A stretch of 64,000 nt of DNA from Salinimicrobium profundisediminis (lineage in GTDB: Bacteria; Bacteroidota; Bacteroidia; Flavobacteriales; Flavobacteriaceae): contig NZ_JAPJDA010000008.1 of NCBI RefSeq assembly GCF_026241755.1, forward strand, positions 62,001 to 126,000, given 5' to 3'. This document shows, piece by piece, positions 1 to 7,731 of this stretch (within the stretch, counting starts at the first letter, position 1; the number at the start of each line of letters is the position of its first letter). Both the position numbers and the translations under genes were made by a program. The notes beneath the pieces are model-generated. The model did no database searches and was not told where the DNA came from. It saw only the letters and a list, made by a program, of their open reading frames with translations.

Positions 1-1
1 G

Positions 2-748
2 GCACTTTCAGCAGTCATAGGCCTGTGGATCCTTTTTAGAGGCAGGAGCGGAATCAGGATTCATTTTAACCAGATGAGACCTCATATTTCTACCTTAAAA
101 CGGATTGTCAATCTTGGAATTCCTGCCAGTATAGAACAATCTACCAGGGCCCTGGGAATGACCTTTATGGTAGTGCTTGTAACGGGCTTTGGAAGTGAAG
201 TGGTGGCAGCCTACGGGATTGGCGCCCGAATTTTAAGCTTTATCATTATCCCGGCACTGGGGCTCGCCATTGCCACCACCTCTCTCGTAGGACAAAACAT
301 TGGGGCCATAAAAATTAAACGGGCAGAGCAGGTTGCAAACTTAAGTAGCAAAATCGCCTTTTTTGGCCTAACAGGCATGGGAGTTCTCATGTACTTCTTT
401 GCTGTTCCCATCACAGCTTTCTTTATTCCAAATGACCCTGAAGTAATTAATGATGCCGCATATTTCATAAAGATTATGGCACCCAGTTTCGGACTTTTAG
501 GCGTACAGCAGGTTTTAAACGGGGTTTTTAATGGTGCAGGATTCACCAAAGCCTCAATGCTCATTTCAATCCTCAATCTCTGGATCATCAGGTTTCCTGT
601 GGCTTTTATGCTTTCGCACAAAACCAACCTTAGCTACGAAGGGATCTGGTGGGCGTTTCCAATTTCGAACCTCATTGCTGCCCTTGCCGCTTTTATTTAC
701 TTTAAACGGGGTTACTGGAAACTGAGACTGTATAAGAAGAGAAATTAA
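2..748 (+). CDS. MATE family efflux transporter, C-terminal part
   Basis: The gene enters from the left edge; the reading frame is open from base 2 and gives the last 248 residues of a roughly 450-residue membrane protein. Repeated hydrophobic segments alternate with short charged loops, and the order of segments, including a second-half repeat beginning near LGIPASIEQSTRALGM, matches the C-terminal lobe of MATE (MatE) exporters, which expel drugs or metabolites in exchange for Na+ or H+. It ends with a basic tail (KRGYWKLRLYKKRN). The substrate cannot be read from the sequence. The internal ATG at 74 is not the start, because homologous sequence continues upstream of it. Confidence 0.85.
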   Translation, partial: ALSAVIGLWILFRGRSGIRIHFNQMRPHISTLKRIVNLGIPASIEQSTRALGMTFMVVLVTGFGSEVVAAYGIGARILSFIIIPALGLAIATTSLVGQNIGAIKIKRAEQVANLSSKIAFFGLTGMGVLMYFFAVPITAFFIPNDPEVINDAAYFIKIMAPSFGLLGVQQVLNGVFNGAGFTKASMLISILNLWIIRFPVAFMLSHKTNLSYEGIWWAFPISNLIAALAAFIYFKRGYWKLRLYKKRN

Positions 749-862
749 CAGCAGCCCCGATTCACAAGAGCTTAACAATTATATTTTTTTGCTGTTAAAA
801 GTCTTTTGGTTCCGTTCCAAAAATGAGAATTTAGAGTTATAATCAACTTAAAATCAGCAAAC

Positions 863-1147
863 ATGGCACAGTCAGATTCTAAGACCACAAAAGATCATAA
901 CACCATTAAAAACTGGACCGAAGAAAGAGACGGAAAACCTGCAGTGGTAGAAAGTGCAACCAACAGTAGTGAAGGCGGGGGTTTACTCCGCATCAATTTC
1001 CCCGGTTATGCAGAAGATAATCTCAAAAATATCTCGTGGGAAGAGTTCTTCAGGATATTCGACGAAAATGATTTACAATTCCTTTACCAGGAAAAAACCA
1101 AAGATGGTGGAGAAAGTAAGTTTTTCAAATTCGTGAGCGACAATTAA
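863..1147 (+). CDS. Small conserved protein, often mislabelled 1,4-alpha-glucan branching enzyme
   Basis: A 94-residue soluble acidic protein. The N-terminal pattern DHNTIKNWTEERDGKPA, then GLLRINFPGY and WEEFFRIFDENDLQFLYQE, belongs to a widespread small family of unknown function. As I recall it is often annotated in databases as a branching-enzyme fragment, but it has no glycosidase domain and is far too short. It stands alone with 114 bases before it and 176 bases after it. No biochemical role can be assigned; a nucleic-acid or stress role would be guesswork. Confidence 0.75.
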   Translation: MAQSDSKTTKDHNTIKNWTEERDGKPAVVESATNSSEGGGLLRINFPGYAEDNLKNISWEEFFRIFDENDLQFLYQEKTKDGGESKFFKFVSDN

Positions 1148-1323
1148 TAAAAAACTCTGGAAAAGGTCAAAGAGAAAAACCTATTCAGAATTGGATAATT
1201 CAGGAACTCAGAAAACCATTTTTTTCTACTGAAGAGAACTTCTGAAGACTTTTACTTCTTAATATAGCACCAATAAGCTAAATTTGATTTTCAATTTTCC
1301 TGCTAAGGAATAAGTTACATTTC

Positions 1324-2196
1324 ATGTACAAAATAAAGAACGATCAATTAAGCATAGGTGTACGAAAAACCGGTGCTGAACTCTGCAGCCTGAAAAAGAC
1401 CGGAAGTGAACTTGAATATCTCTGGCAGGGAACACCCGAAATTTGGGGCGGGCAGGCCCCAAACCTTTTTCCTGTTGTTGGAGGTCTAAAAGAAGATACC
1501 TACTTCTTTGAAGGCAGGAAATATTCTTTGCCAAGGCATGGCTTTCTTAGGCTCAATAAAAATTTCAGACTTAAAGAACAGCATGAAAAGCAGCTGGTTT
1601 TTGAGCTAAGCTATTCCGAAGAAACCCTGAAAGTATATCCGTTCAAATTTACTTTCGAAATAAGTTTTACCCTCAAAAAAAATAATGTATGTGTTTCTCA
1701 TCGGGTTCTTAATCTTGATTTGAAGCCGCTCTACTTTTCCCTTGGCGGGCATCCTGCTTTTAATGTCCCGCTCTATGAGGATGAATCTCTGGAAGATTAT
1801 TTTCTTGAGTTTGATTGTGATATGGACCTTCACAGCTATACCCTCACTAATAAAGGTTTAATCAAAGAGCAGACAGTTGAAGTGCTCAAAAATGATAAAA
1901 AGATCCAGCTTCATAAAAACCTTTTTGACCGGGATGCTCTAATTTTTAAAAATATTCCCTCAAAAAGAATCAGCTTAAAAAATAAGTCCGGCAAAAATAT
2001 TCTTACTGTTGAATATGAAGATTTCAGGCACCTGGGAATATGGGCAAAACCGGCAGCACCTTTTGTTTGCCTGGAACCCTGGCTGGGTTATGCCGATGTT
2101 GAAAATACCGATCAGGATTTAAAAAAGAAAGAAGGCATTAACAAATTAATGCCTTCTCAGGAATTTAAAGCTTCTTATTCTATTCAAATAGAATAA
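1324..2196 (+). CDS. Aldose 1-epimerase family protein (LacX-like)
   Basis: A 290-residue cytosolic protein of the galactose-mutarotase fold. N-terminal GAELCSLKKTGSELEYLWQG, then WGGQAPNLFPVVGGL, PRHGFLR and LGGHPAFNVPL are typical of the LacX/YeaD-like branch rather than classical GalM. The histidines in PRHGF and GGHPAF and the glutamate in CLEPWLGY are at the positions expected for mutarotase catalysis. It probably interconverts anomers of a hexose or hexose phosphate; the sugar is unknown. A single gene with its own upstream region; no operon partner is evident. Confidence 0.85.
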   Translation: MYKIKNDQLSIGVRKTGAELCSLKKTGSELEYLWQGTPEIWGGQAPNLFPVVGGLKEDTYFFEGRKYSLPRHGFLRLNKNFRLKEQHEKQLVFELSYSEETLKVYPFKFTFEISFTLKKNNVCVSHRVLNLDLKPLYFSLGGHPAFNVPLYEDESLEDYFLEFDCDMDLHSYTLTNKGLIKEQTVEVLKNDKKIQLHKNLFDRDALIFKNIPSKRISLKNKSGKNILTVEYEDFRHLGIWAKPAAPFVCLEPWLGYADVENTDQDLKKKEGINKLMPSQEFKASYSIQIE

Positions 2197-2212
2197 AAGG
2201 ACAAATTATTAA

Positions 2213-2320
2213 TTAGCTTCTGGTCTTCTTTTTGGCGGCTTTAGCGGCACGCTTTTCTTTCAGGCTTAGAACGGGTTCTTTCTTAGCTGAATTCTTTGAA
2301 GGCGATTTTTCTTTAGGCAT
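2213..2320 (-). CDS. Small lysine-rich protein (35 aa)
   Basis: A complete small reading frame: start at 2320, stop at 2213. The peptide begins MPKEKSPSKNSAKKEP, continues VLSLKEKRAAKAAKKKTRS and is about one third lysine or arginine. The pattern SLKEKRAAKAAKK resembles short basic proteins commonly found in flavobacteria. It is convergent with the epimerase gene (17 bases apart). A nucleic-acid-binding role is possible from charge alone; no function is known to me. Confidence 0.6.
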   Translation of the reverse strand: MPKEKSPSKNSAKKEPVLSLKEKRAAKAAKKKTRS

Positions 2321-2410
2321 CTTTTTACATATTTAATTTAGTATAAATGTAGTGAAAGAGATGAATCGAAATCAAGCAATTAAAACTTTTTTAATCAGCA
2401 GCATATAAAA

Positions 2411-2449
2411 AAATGATCTCCCAAAAATGGCATTTTTGAGAGATCATTT
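2411..2449. terminator. Long palindrome, probable terminator after lpdA
   Basis: Two 19-base arms matching at 18 positions around a single base (2430), with core AAAAATG-G-CATTTTT. It lies 22 bases past the lpdA stop on the minus strand, between lpdA and the small basic gene. One member of the window-wide dyad family described in the findings. Confidence 0.75.
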
Positions 2450-2470
2450 TGAAAGTTTTGTAAGCTGAAT

Positions 2471-3877
2471 CTATGAATGAATCGGCCTGTTATCGGTAGC
2501 TGCAAGGGCAGCTTCTTTAACGGCTTCAGCATAGGTTGGGTGGGCGTGGCTCATTCTTGAAATATCTTCGGCCGAGGCACGAAACTCCATAGCAGTCACA
2601 GCTTCAGCAATAAGATCGGCTACCCGGGCTCCTATCATGTGTACGCCAAGTACCTCATCTGTAGCTTCGTCGGAAAGTATCTTCACCATTCCGTCGATAT
2701 CTCCACTGGCCCTTGATCTTCCCAGGGCACGCATAGGGAATTTTCCTTCCTTATATTTTACGCCTTCTTCTTTTAGTTGTTCTTCGGTCTTACCAACGGC
2801 AGCAACTTCAGGCCATGTATAAACCACACCCGGAATTAAGTTGTAATCGATGTGCGGCTTTTGTCCGGCGATAACTTCAGCAACAAGAGTTCCTTCTTCC
2901 GAAGCTTTGTGCGCCAGCATTGGGCCTTTGATCACATCGCCTATGGCATAAATGTTCTTTGCTGAAGTTTGTAGCCGGGCATTCACCTCTACCCTTCCGC
3001 GGTCGTCAATTTTCACTCCCGCAGCTTCAGCATTAAGTCCTTCGGTATAAGGTTTACGGCCTACAGAAACCAGGCAGTAATCCCCTTTAAATTCTACTTC
3101 TTTATCTTTTTTATCCTTGGCTTTAACCACGACTTCATCCCCATTACGCTCTACAGAATTCACCTGGTGCGAAACATAGAACTTCATTCCCTGCTTTTTA
3201 AGGCTCCTGGTCAATTCTTTGGCAAGGGCAGCATCCATTGTAGGAATAATACTGTCCATATACTCCACCACCGAAACTTTTGCACCAAGCCTCATATATA
3301 CCTGCCCAAGTTCCAGACCTATCACTCCGCCACCAATCACTATAAGGTGTTCGGGGATTTCTTTAAGTTCAAGAGCTTCAGTAGAAGTGATGATCTTCTC
3401 TTTGTCAAGCTTTATAAATGGAAGGTTGGCAGGCTTTGAACCTGTTGCAATAATGCTGTTTTTTGCTTCAAGAACTTCAGTTTCGCCATCAGATTTTTTG
3501 ATGTTGATATGAGTTTCATCTTTAAAAGACCCCACACCTTCAAAAACGTCGATATTGTTCTTGTTCATAAGAAACTTTATCCCGTCTACCGTTTGGTTCA
3601 CCACAGAAAGTTTTCTCTCGATCATTTTTTCCAGGTTCACTTTTACTTCCCCAGGAATTTCAATCCCGTGCTCTTCAAAATGCTTCACGGCATCATCGTA
3701 GTGATGTGAAGAATCGAGTAGCGCCTTGCTGGGAATACATCCCACGTTTAAACAGGTGCCTCCAAGACTGGAATACTTTTCTATAAGTGCGGTTTTCATC
3801 CCCAATTGCGCGCAACGAATGGCAGCGACATATCCTCCCGGGCCTGAACCTATAACAGCAACATCATATTTGCTCAT
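2471..3877 (-). CDS. lpdA: Dihydrolipoyl dehydrogenase (E3)
   Basis: A 468-residue FAD flavoprotein that reoxidises dihydrolipoamide with NAD+ in pyruvate and 2-oxoglutarate dehydrogenase complexes and in glycine cleavage. It has the N-terminal FAD-binding VIGSGPGGYVAA, the redox disulfide GGTCLNVGCIPSK (Cys42 and Cys47), the NAD-binding GGGVIGLELG, the second FAD motif YAIGDV, and the C-terminal His-Glu pair in HAHPTYAE. Full length for the family. It stands alone, not next to E1/E2 genes, so it probably serves several complexes. Followed by the palindromic terminator at 2411-2449. Confidence 0.97.
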   Translation of the reverse strand: MSKYDVAVIGSGPGGYVAAIRCAQLGMKTALIEKYSSLGGTCLNVGCIPSKALLDSSHHYDDAVKHFEEHGIEIPGEVKVNLEKMIERKLSVVNQTVDGIKFLMNKNNIDVFEGVGSFKDETHINIKKSDGETEVLEAKNSIIATGSKPANLPFIKLDKEKIITSTEALELKEIPEHLIVIGGGVIGLELGQVYMRLGAKVSVVEYMDSIIPTMDAALAKELTRSLKKQGMKFYVSHQVNSVERNGDEVVVKAKDKKDKEVEFKGDYCLVSVGRKPYTEGLNAEAAGVKIDDRGRVEVNARLQTSAKNIYAIGDVIKGPMLAHKASEEGTLVAEVIAGQKPHIDYNLIPGVVYTWPEVAAVGKTEEQLKEEGVKYKEGKFPMRALGRSRASGDIDGMVKILSDEATDEVLGVHMIGARVADLIAEAVTAMEFRASAEDISRMSHAHPTYAEAVKEAALAATDNRPIHS

Positions 3878-3960
3878 AAGTAAGTTTTTTGTTGAGTTTT
3901 TACAAGAATAACAAAAGTACGACTATTAATGACAAATGAAAAGACTGGATTGTTTTGGGA

Positions 3961-4027
3961 GATATTAGATGTGAGATATTAGATATTAGATATGAGATAT
4001 GAGATATTAGATATGAGATGTGAGATA
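3961..4027. repeat. Heptanucleotide tandem array 1
   Basis: About 9.6 units of a 7-base repeat, GATATTA with variants GATATGA and GATGTGA, head to tail. It lies between lpdA and lrp, 83 bases beyond the lpdA start. Directly countable. Confidence 0.95.
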
Positions 4028-4043
4028 AAGAAAATTTGGCTCC

Positions 4044-4113
4044 TGAACCTTAAACGTTGAACCTTGAACGTTGAACCTTGAACGTTGAACCTTGAACGTT
4101 GAACCTTAAACAC
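4044..4113. repeat. Heptanucleotide tandem array 2
   Basis: Ten 7-base units in which TGAACCT alternates mostly with TGAACGT (first and last alternates TAAACGT and TAAACAC). It begins 16 bases after array 1, has the same 7-base period but unrelated sequence, and runs into the stop codon of the lrp gene, which uses the last unit. Confidence 0.95.
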
Positions 4114-4564
4114 TTAACTCGGTGGTGTTTTTAACGGGACTTATAACAAAAGTACTTTGGGTACTGCCAATGTGTTGCAGCGTGGTGAGCTTGTTGAGCA
4201 TAAACTCCCGGTAAGCCTCCATATCCTTCACCATTACTTTCAGAATATAGTCATATTCACCGCTCACGTGAAAAACCTCCAGCACCTCGGGCAGTTTGGT
4301 AACCTGGCTTTCAAAGCCGGTAACATTCCCTTTGGTATGCTGCACCAGTTTGATGTGGCAAAAAGCTGTAAAGGAACGCTCCACTTTTTCGGGTCTTACA
4401 AGGGCTACGTATTTGGAAATTACCCCGGCACGTTCCAGTTTCCTTATCCGTTCATAAACAGCAGTAACTGAAAGCCCCAGTTTTCCGGCCAGTTCTTTGT
4501 TGGTCTTTTTTGAGTTCTCCTGCAGTAAAGCCAGCAGTTTTTTATCGGTGGGATCGCTAATCAT
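4106..4564 (-). CDS. Lrp/AsnC family transcriptional regulator
   Basis: A 152-residue regulator: N-terminal winged helix-turn-helix (DPTDKKLLALLQENSKKTNKELAGKLGLSVTAVYER, in segments) and C-terminal RAM ligand-binding domain (VARPEKVE-like region, then GEYDYILKVMVKDMEAY). I place the start at 4564 (MISDPTDKK), the usual family start, although an in-frame ATG exists at 4600. It is divergent from the methionine gamma-lyase gene, the arrangement of Pseudomonas mdeR-mdeA, so control of that gene by an amino-acid ligand is a reasonable inference. Its stop codon lies inside heptad array 2. Confidence 0.9.
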   Translation of the reverse strand: MISDPTDKKLLALLQENSKKTNKELAGKLGLSVTAVYERIRKLERAGVISKYVALVRPEKVERSFTAFCHIKLVQHTKGNVTGFESQVTKLPEVLEVFHVSGEYDYILKVMVKDMEAYREFMLNKLTTLQHIGSTQSTFVISPVKNTTELSV

Positions 4565-4610
4565 TCCGTAATTTTTTCCTGAAATAATGTATATAAACAA
4601 ATATATCTGA

Positions 4611-4649
4611 AATATTATCTAAAAATGTCATTTTTGGCAGATAAATATT
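4611..4649. promoter_or_regulatory. Dyad-symmetric candidate operator between lrp and mgl
   Basis: The core AAAAATG-T-CATTTTT (4621-4635) is flanked by AATATTATCT on the left and AGATAAATATT on the right, which are near inverted repeats. It sits about 75 bases upstream of the lyase start and about 50 upstream of the Lrp start. Being between divergent genes it cannot be a terminator for either. Operator function for the Lrp protein is inference. Confidence 0.5.
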
Positions 4650-4722
4650 CTGTGCAGGAGCATCATCGTTGATTTTATTTCTGAAATTTCTTTTCTTTGG
4701 ATAGAATAAAAATATAAACATC

Positions 4723-5946
4723 ATGAAATTTAAACCGGCAGATAAGATACAGGACCTGCAGTACTTTGGAGAATTTGGAGGGGTAAACCCGAGTATTTCC
4801 GATTCTTCTACTTACACCTTCCTTTCAGCAAAGACAATGTTTGACACCTTTGAAGGTAACGCCGAAGGTTGTTATTTATATTCCCGTCACTCCTCCCCTT
4901 CCAATTTATATTTGGGCGAAGCACTTGCGGCTATGGAAGGTACCGAGGCTGCAAACGTGGCAGCTAGTGGAATGGGCGCTATCACCCCGGTTTTACTACA
5001 ACTGTGCCAGGCAGGAGATCACATTATTTCCAGCCGCACCATTTACGGCGGGACCTACGCCTTCCTCAAGAACTTTGCACCCCGTTTAAACATCACTACT
5101 TCTTTTGTTGATATCACCAATTTAGAAAAGGTAGAAGCTGCAATAACCAAAGACACTAAGGTAATTTACTGTGAAGCCGTAAGTAACCCTTTATTGGAAG
5201 TAGCCGATCTTAAAGGACTTTCAGAAATAGCAAAAAAACACGGACTTAAATTCGTGGTAGACAACACTTTTTCGCCCCTGGCCATCTCTCCTGCAACCAT
5301 GGGTGCCGATGTGGTGATTCACAGCCTTACCAAATTCATTAACGGCTCCAGCGATACTGTTGGGGGCGTGGTTTGCGGAACCCAGGAATTTATCAACGAA
5401 CTTAGAAGTGTGAACGATGGTGCCAGTATGCTGCTGGGCCCAACGATGGATTCTATGCGGGCTGCTTCTATTCTAAAGAACCTGCGTACCCTGCACATCA
5501 GGATGAAACAACACAGTCACAATGCCCTTTTTCTTGCCGAAAAATTTGAGCAGGACGGCCTTAGAACCGTATATCCCGGTCTAAAAAGCCATCCGGGGCA
5601 TGAGATGTACAAAAGCATGATGAATAAGGAGTACGGTTACGGAGGAATGTTGGTTGTAGATGCCGGTTCCCTTGATAAAGCCAATGCCCTTATGGAAATG
5701 ATGCAGGAAAAAAACCTGGGCTACCTTGCAGTAAGCCTCGGGTTCTACAAAACCCTGTTTAGTGCCCCCGGAACCTCAACTTCTTCTGAAATTCCTGAAG
5801 AAGAGCAAAAAGAAATGGGACTTTCAGACGGAATCATAAGATTCTCTATTGGTCTTGACAATGATGTTGAGCGCACTTACAGGATGATGAGGGAATGCAT
5901 GGAAAAAGTCGGTATCCTGAAACCTTCGGAAGCAGCAACAAACTAA
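4723..5946 (+). CDS. Methionine gamma-lyase-like PLP enzyme (Cys/Met metabolism family)
   Basis: A 407-residue fold-type I PLP enzyme. The Schiff-base lysine is Lys204 in HSLTKFINGSSD; the phosphate/PLP contacts include YSRHSSPS and the SGMGAI segment, and NPLLEVADL and VVDNTFSPLA are typical of the trans-sulfuration group. The length and the motifs suit methionine gamma-lyase (methionine to methanethiol, 2-oxobutyrate and ammonia), but cystathionine gamma-lyase or O-acetylhomoserine sulfhydrylase activity cannot be excluded. Its divergent Lrp neighbour supports an amino-acid-degrading role. It ends with a perfect palindromic terminator at 6001. Confidence 0.85.
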   Translation: MKFKPADKIQDLQYFGEFGGVNPSISDSSTYTFLSAKTMFDTFEGNAEGCYLYSRHSSPSNLYLGEALAAMEGTEAANVAASGMGAITPVLLQLCQAGDHIISSRTIYGGTYAFLKNFAPRLNITTSFVDITNLEKVEAAITKDTKVIYCEAVSNPLLEVADLKGLSEIAKKHGLKFVVDNTFSPLAISPATMGADVVIHSLTKFINGSSDTVGGVVCGTQEFINELRSVNDGASMLLGPTMDSMRAASILKNLRTLHIRMKQHSHNALFLAEKFEQDGLRTVYPGLKSHPGHEMYKSMMNKEYGYGGMLVVDAGSLDKANALMEMMQEKNLGYLAVSLGFYKTLFSAPGTSTSSEIPEEEQKEMGLSDGIIRFSIGLDNDVERTYRMMRECMEKVGILKPSEAATN

Positions 5947-6000
5947 ATAGCGCTTTAAAATACTTCCGAAGTAAATATCTTAGGAAATAATATTTCTATA

Positions 6001-6033
6001 TAAGGTTCCAAAAATGCCATTTTTGGAACCTTA
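6001..6033. terminator. Perfect palindromic terminator after the methionine lyase
   Basis: Perfect 16-base arms (TAAGGTTCCAAAAATG and its complement) around one base, C6017, then a T-rich run. It carries the core AAAAATG-C-CATTTTT and lies 55 bases after the lyase stop. Confidence 0.85.
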
Positions 6034-6073
6034 CATTTTATCAACAATTAGACTTAAAGCGAGTTTGAATCTT

Positions 6074-6132
6074 TATATTTGTGAGGTTTTGCCGGTGAGA
6101 CAGGTGACCGCACATACGGTGACCCTCATCAT
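6074..6132 (+). promoter_or_regulatory. deoC promoter element and foldable leader
   Basis: TATATTTG at 6074-6081 fits the Bacteroidota -7 element TAnnTTTG; no well-placed -33 element is visible. Downstream, GTGAGG can pair with CCTCAT and enclose the small hairpin ACCG-CACATA-CGGT, and the unit GGTGACC occurs twice. This could be a structured leader or an operator; I do not recognise a known riboswitch in it. Confidence 0.3.
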
Positions 6133-6178
6133 ATAATGACCGACATTTTTGTCACATTTTTGTTTTAAATAAATATTC

Positions 6179-6832
6179 ATGATAGAGATTAACAGGTACA
6201 TAGATCACACTATTCTTAAAGCAACAGCTACCAGTGAGGATATTGTGGAGCTATGTAAAGAAGCTAAAGAGTACAATTTTTTCTCGGTTTGCGTGAACAG
6301 CGGTTTTGTGCCTCTTGCTAAAAAAGAACTTGAAGGAACTGATGTAAAAGTTTGTACCGTGGTAGGTTTTCCTTTGGGAGCTATGTCTACTGCCGCCAAA
6401 GTATTTGAGACCCAACAAGCTCTCAAAGATGGCGCTGAAGAGGTTGACATGGTGATCAATATTGGGGAACTGAAGTCCAAAAACTTTAAACAAGTAGAAG
6501 AAGAGATCGCCGAAATTAAAAAGACCGTAGGCGATAAAGTTCTCAAAGTAATTATTGAGACTTGTTACCTCACTCCCCAGGAAATTGTTTTGGCCAGCGA
6601 AATTGCTGTAAAAGCAAAAGCCGATTTTGTAAAAACCTCTACCGGATTTGGCAATGACGGCGCCCGACTCGAAAATATTGAGTTAATGAAAAAAGCTGTT
6701 GAAGGGAAGGCAAAATTAAAAGCATCGGGAGGTATAAAGAACCTTGACACCACTTTGTCTTTCATTGAAGCAGGAGTAGAAAGAATAGGAACTTCTTCGG
6801 GAATATCAATTGTAAAGGAATTAAAAAAATGA
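6179..6832 (+). CDS. deoC: Deoxyribose-phosphate aldolase
   Basis: A 217-residue class I aldolase of the TIM-barrel DeoC family, splitting 2-deoxyribose 5-phosphate into acetaldehyde and glyceraldehyde 3-phosphate. Visible motifs are the N-terminal YIDHTILKA, the VVGFPLG segment, the Schiff-base lysine in [10 protein letters not shown] and the proton-relay lysine in LKASGGIKN. Complete for the short bacterial form. Its last four bases overlap the start of the purine nucleoside phosphorylase gene (ATGA), so the pair is translationally coupled and forms a deoxynucleoside salvage/catabolic unit. Confidence 0.96.
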   Translation: MIEINRYIDHTILKATATSEDIVELCKEAKEYNFFSVCVNSGFVPLAKKELEGTDVKVCTVVGFPLGAMSTAAKVFETQQALKDGAEEVDMVINIGELKSKNFKQVEEEIAEIKKTVGDKVLKVIIETCYLTPQEIVLASEIAVKAKADFVKTSTGFGNDGARLENIELMKKAVEGKAKLKASGGIKNLDTTLSFIEAGVERIGTSSGISIVKELKK

Positions 6833-7527
6833 GCATACACATTGGCGCCAAAAAAGGCGATATAGCAGAAACAGTATTATTACCAGGAGATCCATTAAGA
6901 GCAAAATGGATTGCAGAAACTTATCTTGAAGACGTAAATTGTTACAACCAGGTACGCAACATGTTTGGGTACACAGGTACTTATAAAGGACGAAAGATTT
7001 CGGTTCAGGGAACCGGGATGGGTGTACCTTCAATTTCCATTTATGCTCACGAATTGATCAATGAATTTGGTGTAAAAAACCTCATTAGAGTTGGTAGCGC
7101 CGGGTCTTATCAAAAAAGTGTGAAGCTTCGTGATATCGTTATTGCCATGGCGGCTTCATCAACTTCAGGAATTAATCAGTATAGATTTCAGGGAGCCGAT
7201 TTTGCACCTACTGCAAGTTTCAGTCTCTTTCAGCAGGCTATTGAAAAAGCAAAAGAAAAGAACATCGAGGTAAAGGCAGGGAATGTACTTACCAGCGATG
7301 AATTCTACGCCGATGAATTTGAATCTTATCAAATGTGGTCTAATTTCGGGGTGCTTTGTGTAGAAATGGAATCCTCTGGCTTGTATACAATTGCAGCTAA
7401 ACACGGGGTAAACGCCCTTTCTCTTCTTACCATATCTGACTCTTTGGTGACGAAAGAAAAAACCACTACCGAAGAACGCGAAAGCACTTTTAAAGGAATG
7501 GTGGAAATTGCACTTGAATTAGGATAA
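6829..7527 (+). CDS. deoD: Purine-nucleoside phosphorylase (DeoD type)
   Basis: A 232-residue hexameric-type phosphorylase that converts purine (deoxy)nucleosides and phosphate to base and (deoxy)ribose 1-phosphate. It shows [14 protein letters not shown] at the phosphate site, [24 protein letters not shown] (nucleoside sugar contacts) and TISDSL with the catalytic aspartate. It overlaps deoC by four bases; after isomerisation its deoxyribose product would feed the aldolase. No phosphopentomutase gene is in the window. Confidence 0.95.
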   Translation: MSIHIGAKKGDIAETVLLPGDPLRAKWIAETYLEDVNCYNQVRNMFGYTGTYKGRKISVQGTGMGVPSISIYAHELINEFGVKNLIRVGSAGSYQKSVKLRDIVIAMAASSTSGINQYRFQGADFAPTASFSLFQQAIEKAKEKNIEVKAGNVLTSDEFYADEFESYQMWSNFGVLCVEMESSGLYTIAAKHGVNALSLLTISDSLVTKEKTTTEERESTFKGMVEIALELG

Positions 7528-7548
7528 AATATCTCATATAAATTAAAC

Positions 7549-7586
7549 AAAAGCGGAAATTTCAAATTGAAGTTTCCGCTTTTTTA
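7549..7586 (+). terminator. Terminator after deoC-deoD
   Basis: An AAAGCGGAAA stem pairs with its complement TTTCCGCTTT over a short loop and is followed by a T run; it begins 21 bases after the deoD stop. Confidence 0.85.
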
Positions 7587-7731
7587 TTTTAACTGCAGAT
7601 TGTTCAGAAGCTATACAAATTGTTTTTTTCTGTTCAAAAGGGTATTTTCATAGCCAAGTATTGAAGTCTCACCTTTTGACTTTTAACGAAAAATCGTAAC
7701 ATTACGCATTCAAAAATTTACACCCCCTTAA

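Noticed and set aside
3961-4113. CRISPR array
   Set aside because: Units are 7 bases with no spacers; a plain tandem repeat. No CRISPR array or cas gene is visible anywhere in the window.
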